The notes beneath the pieces are model-generated. The model ran no database searches, was not told where the DNA came from, and saw nothing but the letters and a program-made list of their open reading frames with translations. DNA of 64,000 bases, from NCBI RefSeq assembly GCF_938045345.1, contig NZ_CALIMS010000005.1:87534-151533 (forward strand). The letters run 5' to 3'. Source of the stretch: an uncultured Campylobacter sp. (GTDB taxonomy: Bacteria > Campylobacterota > Campylobacteria > Campylobacterales > Campylobacteraceae). This document shows positions 62,094 to 64,000 of the stretch, piece by piece. How positions within the stretch are numbered: the stretch's first letter is position 1; every line of letters starts with the position of its first letter. The position numbers and the translations under genes were made by a program.

Positions 62094-62792
62094 ATGAGCG
62101 CGACCGAGCTTTTTATCGCGCTTTTTCACGCCGTGAAAATCAAGGATTTTCGCTGGTGGCCAGGGTTCGGAAGCTTTGAGGTGGTCGTGGGGGCGATTTT
62201 GATCCAAAATACGGCGTGGCGCAATGCAGACGCGGCACTGCAAAACCTGCGCAGCAAGGGGCTTTTGAGCTTAGAGGGGATTGCCGGGTTAGACGAAGCG
62301 GAGCTTGCGGAGATCATTAAAGTAAGCGGATTTTATAATCAAAAAGCTAGGCGCCTAAGCTTGCTTTGCAAAGTGATAATCGCGGATTTTGGAGACTTTG
62401 AGAGCTTTAAAGCGGGCGTTAGCCGCGAGTGGCTGCTAGCGCGCAAGGGGATCGGTGCGGAGAGCTGCGATGCGATCCTGTGCTATGCGTGCGAGCGCGC
62501 GGTGATGGTTGCGGACAGCTATTCGGCGCGGCTGCTGGGCGCTTTAGGCTATGAGTTTGAAAGCTACGACGAGCTTAGCGCGTGGTTAGGCGAGCTAGAA
62601 TTTGAGCGGATCTACGAGTTTGTAAATTCCGCCAACTCTCCTTGCGATGCGGCGGCAAAAGCAGGGAAGCTGGAGAACGAAAACGGCGTGTATGCGCTAT
62701 TTCACGGGCTCATAGTGGAATTTTGCAAAGCGCATTTGAAAGGTAAAATTTTCGACGAGAACGCGAAAATGATTTTAAATGATTTGAGGTAA
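62094..62792 (+). CDS. 3-methyladenine DNA glycosylase, MagIII type (endonuclease III family)
   Basis: 232 residues. The HhH-GPD fold is seen in GAILIQNTAWRNADAAL, the helix-hairpin-helix LLARKGIGAESCDAILCYA (~114-132) and catalytic-position D141 in VADSYSARLL. The four-Cys iron-sulfur loop of endonuclease III is absent, and the length fits Helicobacter MagIII, which removes 3-methyladenine. The ATG follows GGAGGCG. Confidence is good for the family and moderate for substrate. Confidence 0.85.
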   Translation: MSATELFIALFHAVKIKDFRWWPGFGSFEVVVGAILIQNTAWRNADAALQNLRSKGLLSLEGIAGLDEAELAEIIKVSGFYNQKARRLSLLCKVIIADFGDFESFKAGVSREWLLARKGIGAESCDAILCYACERAVMVADSYSARLLGALGYEFESYDELSAWLGELEFERIYEFVNSANSPCDAAAKAGKLENENGVYALFHGLIVEFCKAHLKGKIFDENAKMILNDLR

Positions 62793-62794
62793 AT

Positions 62795-64000
62795 ATGTTT
62801 AACACTAAAATTTTAGAAAATTTGATGGTTGCTTTTTGCTTTTGTATAACGCTTGCGTTACATTTACTGATATTTAACCATTACTTCTCACTCCAAGAAG
62901 GCTGGTGGGAAACCTATGCTTATTTAGTAAATAAAGGAGAAGTGATCAATAAAGATTTTTATCTAGCATGGACTCCGTTATTTGTATATATAAATGCCTT
63001 TTATCAAAAAATATTTGGGATAAATTTCTTTGCATTTGCCTGCATCGGCGTAGTAGCCGCAATGATACAGGTAATCTTATTGTATTTGGTTTTAAGAGAA
63101 TTTTTTTCTAAAACAAGCAGCGCCGTGGCTGCACTTTTTGCGACATTTTTAAATATAAATAGCGGCACCTATATCGCCAAAGATTATCATACATACGTAT
63201 ATATTACAGAATTTTTGACATTGCTATTTTTTATAAAATATATCAAAAATTACAATTCTAATATGGGTAGAATTTATCATATAATTGGAATTTTGTTTTG
63301 TATTTTATTGTTTTTCATTAAACAAAATGTGGGTTTGGTTCTTTTTGCTAGTTTGTTTGTCGCATATGCTTTTGTTGCTACAAGTTTTAAAGATTATATA
63401 AAAAGAATCGGTTTTTTACTCATTACCTCTGCTATATTTTTTACTATTATGAATTTTGTCATTCCTTTTAATTTATCTTCTATAACAGAAAATGATTCCA
63501 AAGGCAGCTTTTTCGCTATGGCTACTAGATTTATCACATATCCTTTAAATCAAACGATACTAAAAAACTCACTTATTGTATCGATAGCTGTACTCATCTT
63601 ATATGTTATAAGATCAAAAATAGCGGAAATTTATACTAATTTATATGAAAAAGCTATAGCCAAAACTACAAGAGAATTTCGTATATTAATGCTTGTAATA
63701 TTACATATAATTTTAATATATTGTATGTTTATTAAGATGAGCGGTAGCGGGATAGAAATAAAGAATTTTATATCTCTTTCAATAGGTATTATTCTATTTT
63801 TGCTGTATATATGTTTCAAGAGGAACGATGTAATTGGCAATTCATCAAAGATATATGCCTTTATGATTGTAGCCATGGCCGCCATATCTTATTCGGGTAC
63901 TTTGGCTGATGCTTTTACGGCGAGTGGTAATATGATATGTATAGCTTTTGCCAGCGCATTTATTATAAATATAAGTAGATTAAGACAAATAAAATACATT
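62795..64000 (+). CDS. GT-C-like multi-pass membrane glycosyltransferase (partial, 5' part)
   Basis: A frame of 402 codons opens at ATG 62795, two bases after the glycosylase stop, behind GAGGTAA, and runs uninterrupted off the window end. At least ten hydrophobic helices are visible. The first loop carries EGWWETYAYLVNKGEVIN followed by KDFYLAWTPLFVYINAFYQK, the acidic-loop-plus-Pro pattern of GT39/GT-C glycosyltransferases that use polyprenyl-phosphate sugars. DNA is strongly AT-rich compared with upstream genes, so it may begin a surface-polysaccharide or transferred region beyond the window. The exact family is uncertain. Confidence 0.72.
   Translation, partial: MFNTKILENLMVAFCFCITLALHLLIFNHYFSLQEGWWETYAYLVNKGEVINKDFYLAWTPLFVYINAFYQKIFGINFFAFACIGVVAAMIQVILLYLVLREFFSKTSSAVAALFATFLNINSGTYIAKDYHTYVYITEFLTLLFFIKYIKNYNSNMGRIYHIIGILFCILLFFIKQNVGLVLFASLFVAYAFVATSFKDYIKRIGFLLITSAIFFTIMNFVIPFNLSSITENDSKGSFFAMATRFITYPLNQTILKNSLIVSIAVLILYVIRSKIAEIYTNLYEKAIAKTTREFRILMLVILHIILIYCMFIKMSGSGIEIKNFISLSIGIILFLLYICFKRNDVIGNSSKIYAFMIVAMAAISYSGTLADAFTASGNMICIAFASAFIINISRLRQIKYI

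Noticed and set aside
61710..62243. 177-residue minus-strand frame across the 61976-62093 gap
   Set aside because: Antisense to the DUF815 and glycosylase genes at both ends; Arg/Pro-rich without a recognisable domain.

Overview
The window looks like chromosomal DNA of a Campylobacter, probably one of the moderately GC-rich oral species (C. gracilis / rectus / showae group). This is inferred from three things: Campylobacter gene order (yajC-secD-secF-DUF6394-leuS-lptE-folC-M23-mfd; pyrH-rpoZ-spoT-tyrS; rluD-Fn3 lipoprotein-trmB-ftsE-ftsX-M23), epsilonproteobacterial protein types (Hcp-like Sel1 protein, MagIII-type glycosylase, two-gene ThrE), and intergenic DNA full of AAATTT / AAAATTTT words set in GC-rich sequence. 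No rRNA, tRNA, IS element or CRISPR array was found.

Layout. 1-1463: end of pyrB, then pyrC. 2039-3132: an unknown gene broken by two frameshifts. 3169-11172: a five-gene AT-rich minus-strand operon (C5 DNA methyltransferase, MORC/MutL-like GHKL ATPase, Z1 helicase-like ATPase, PD-(D/E)XK protein of DUF4420 type, AIPR protein). This is the gene set of the MutL-Z1-DUF-AIPR (MZA) anti-phage family and is the clearest accessory system here. 11661-14635: dgkA, xth, fhs. 14636-16042: a long repeat-rich gap. 16043-28815: mostly accessory genes. These are a two-zinc-finger membrane protein with a peptidoglycan-binding-like tail, a Sel1 secreted protein, a histidine phosphatase, a DSD1-like PLP enzyme, a secreted VWA protein, an EamA transporter, two paralogous membrane proteins (one frameshifted), a PepSY protein behind a Fur-box-like site, and an AT-rich orphan. 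28869-37885: minus-strand operon rluD / Fn3 lipoprotein / trmB / ftsE / ftsX / EnvC-like / thrE pair. 37939-49432: rodA (+), then cell-wall, tRNA-charging, stringent-response and nucleotide genes. 49408-62792: plus-strand operon for Sec export, leuS, lptE, folC, an M23 peptidase, mfd, a DUF815 ATPase and a DNA glycosylase. 62795-64000: start of an AT-rich GT-C-like membrane protein, cut by the window edge.

The most unusual genome-level signal is that several conserved proteins (RluD, FolC, TrmB, AmiA, ThrE, and a membrane protein at 39463-40107) carry long low-complexity segments in surface loops or at a terminus. In RluD, FolC, ThrE and the membrane protein these segments are built from in-frame copies of the same short AT words (AAAATTTTATC, CAAAATTCCGC, AAATTTAG, GAAAATTC) that fill the intergenic DNA. 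The RluD array alone has about 20 copies. This looks like a proliferating short sequence tolerated in both coding and non-coding DNA. Two frameshifts in unrelated genes also sit on A6 tracts where A5 would restore the frame, and one of those genes carries a 31-bp direct repeat whose collapse would restore a further frame.
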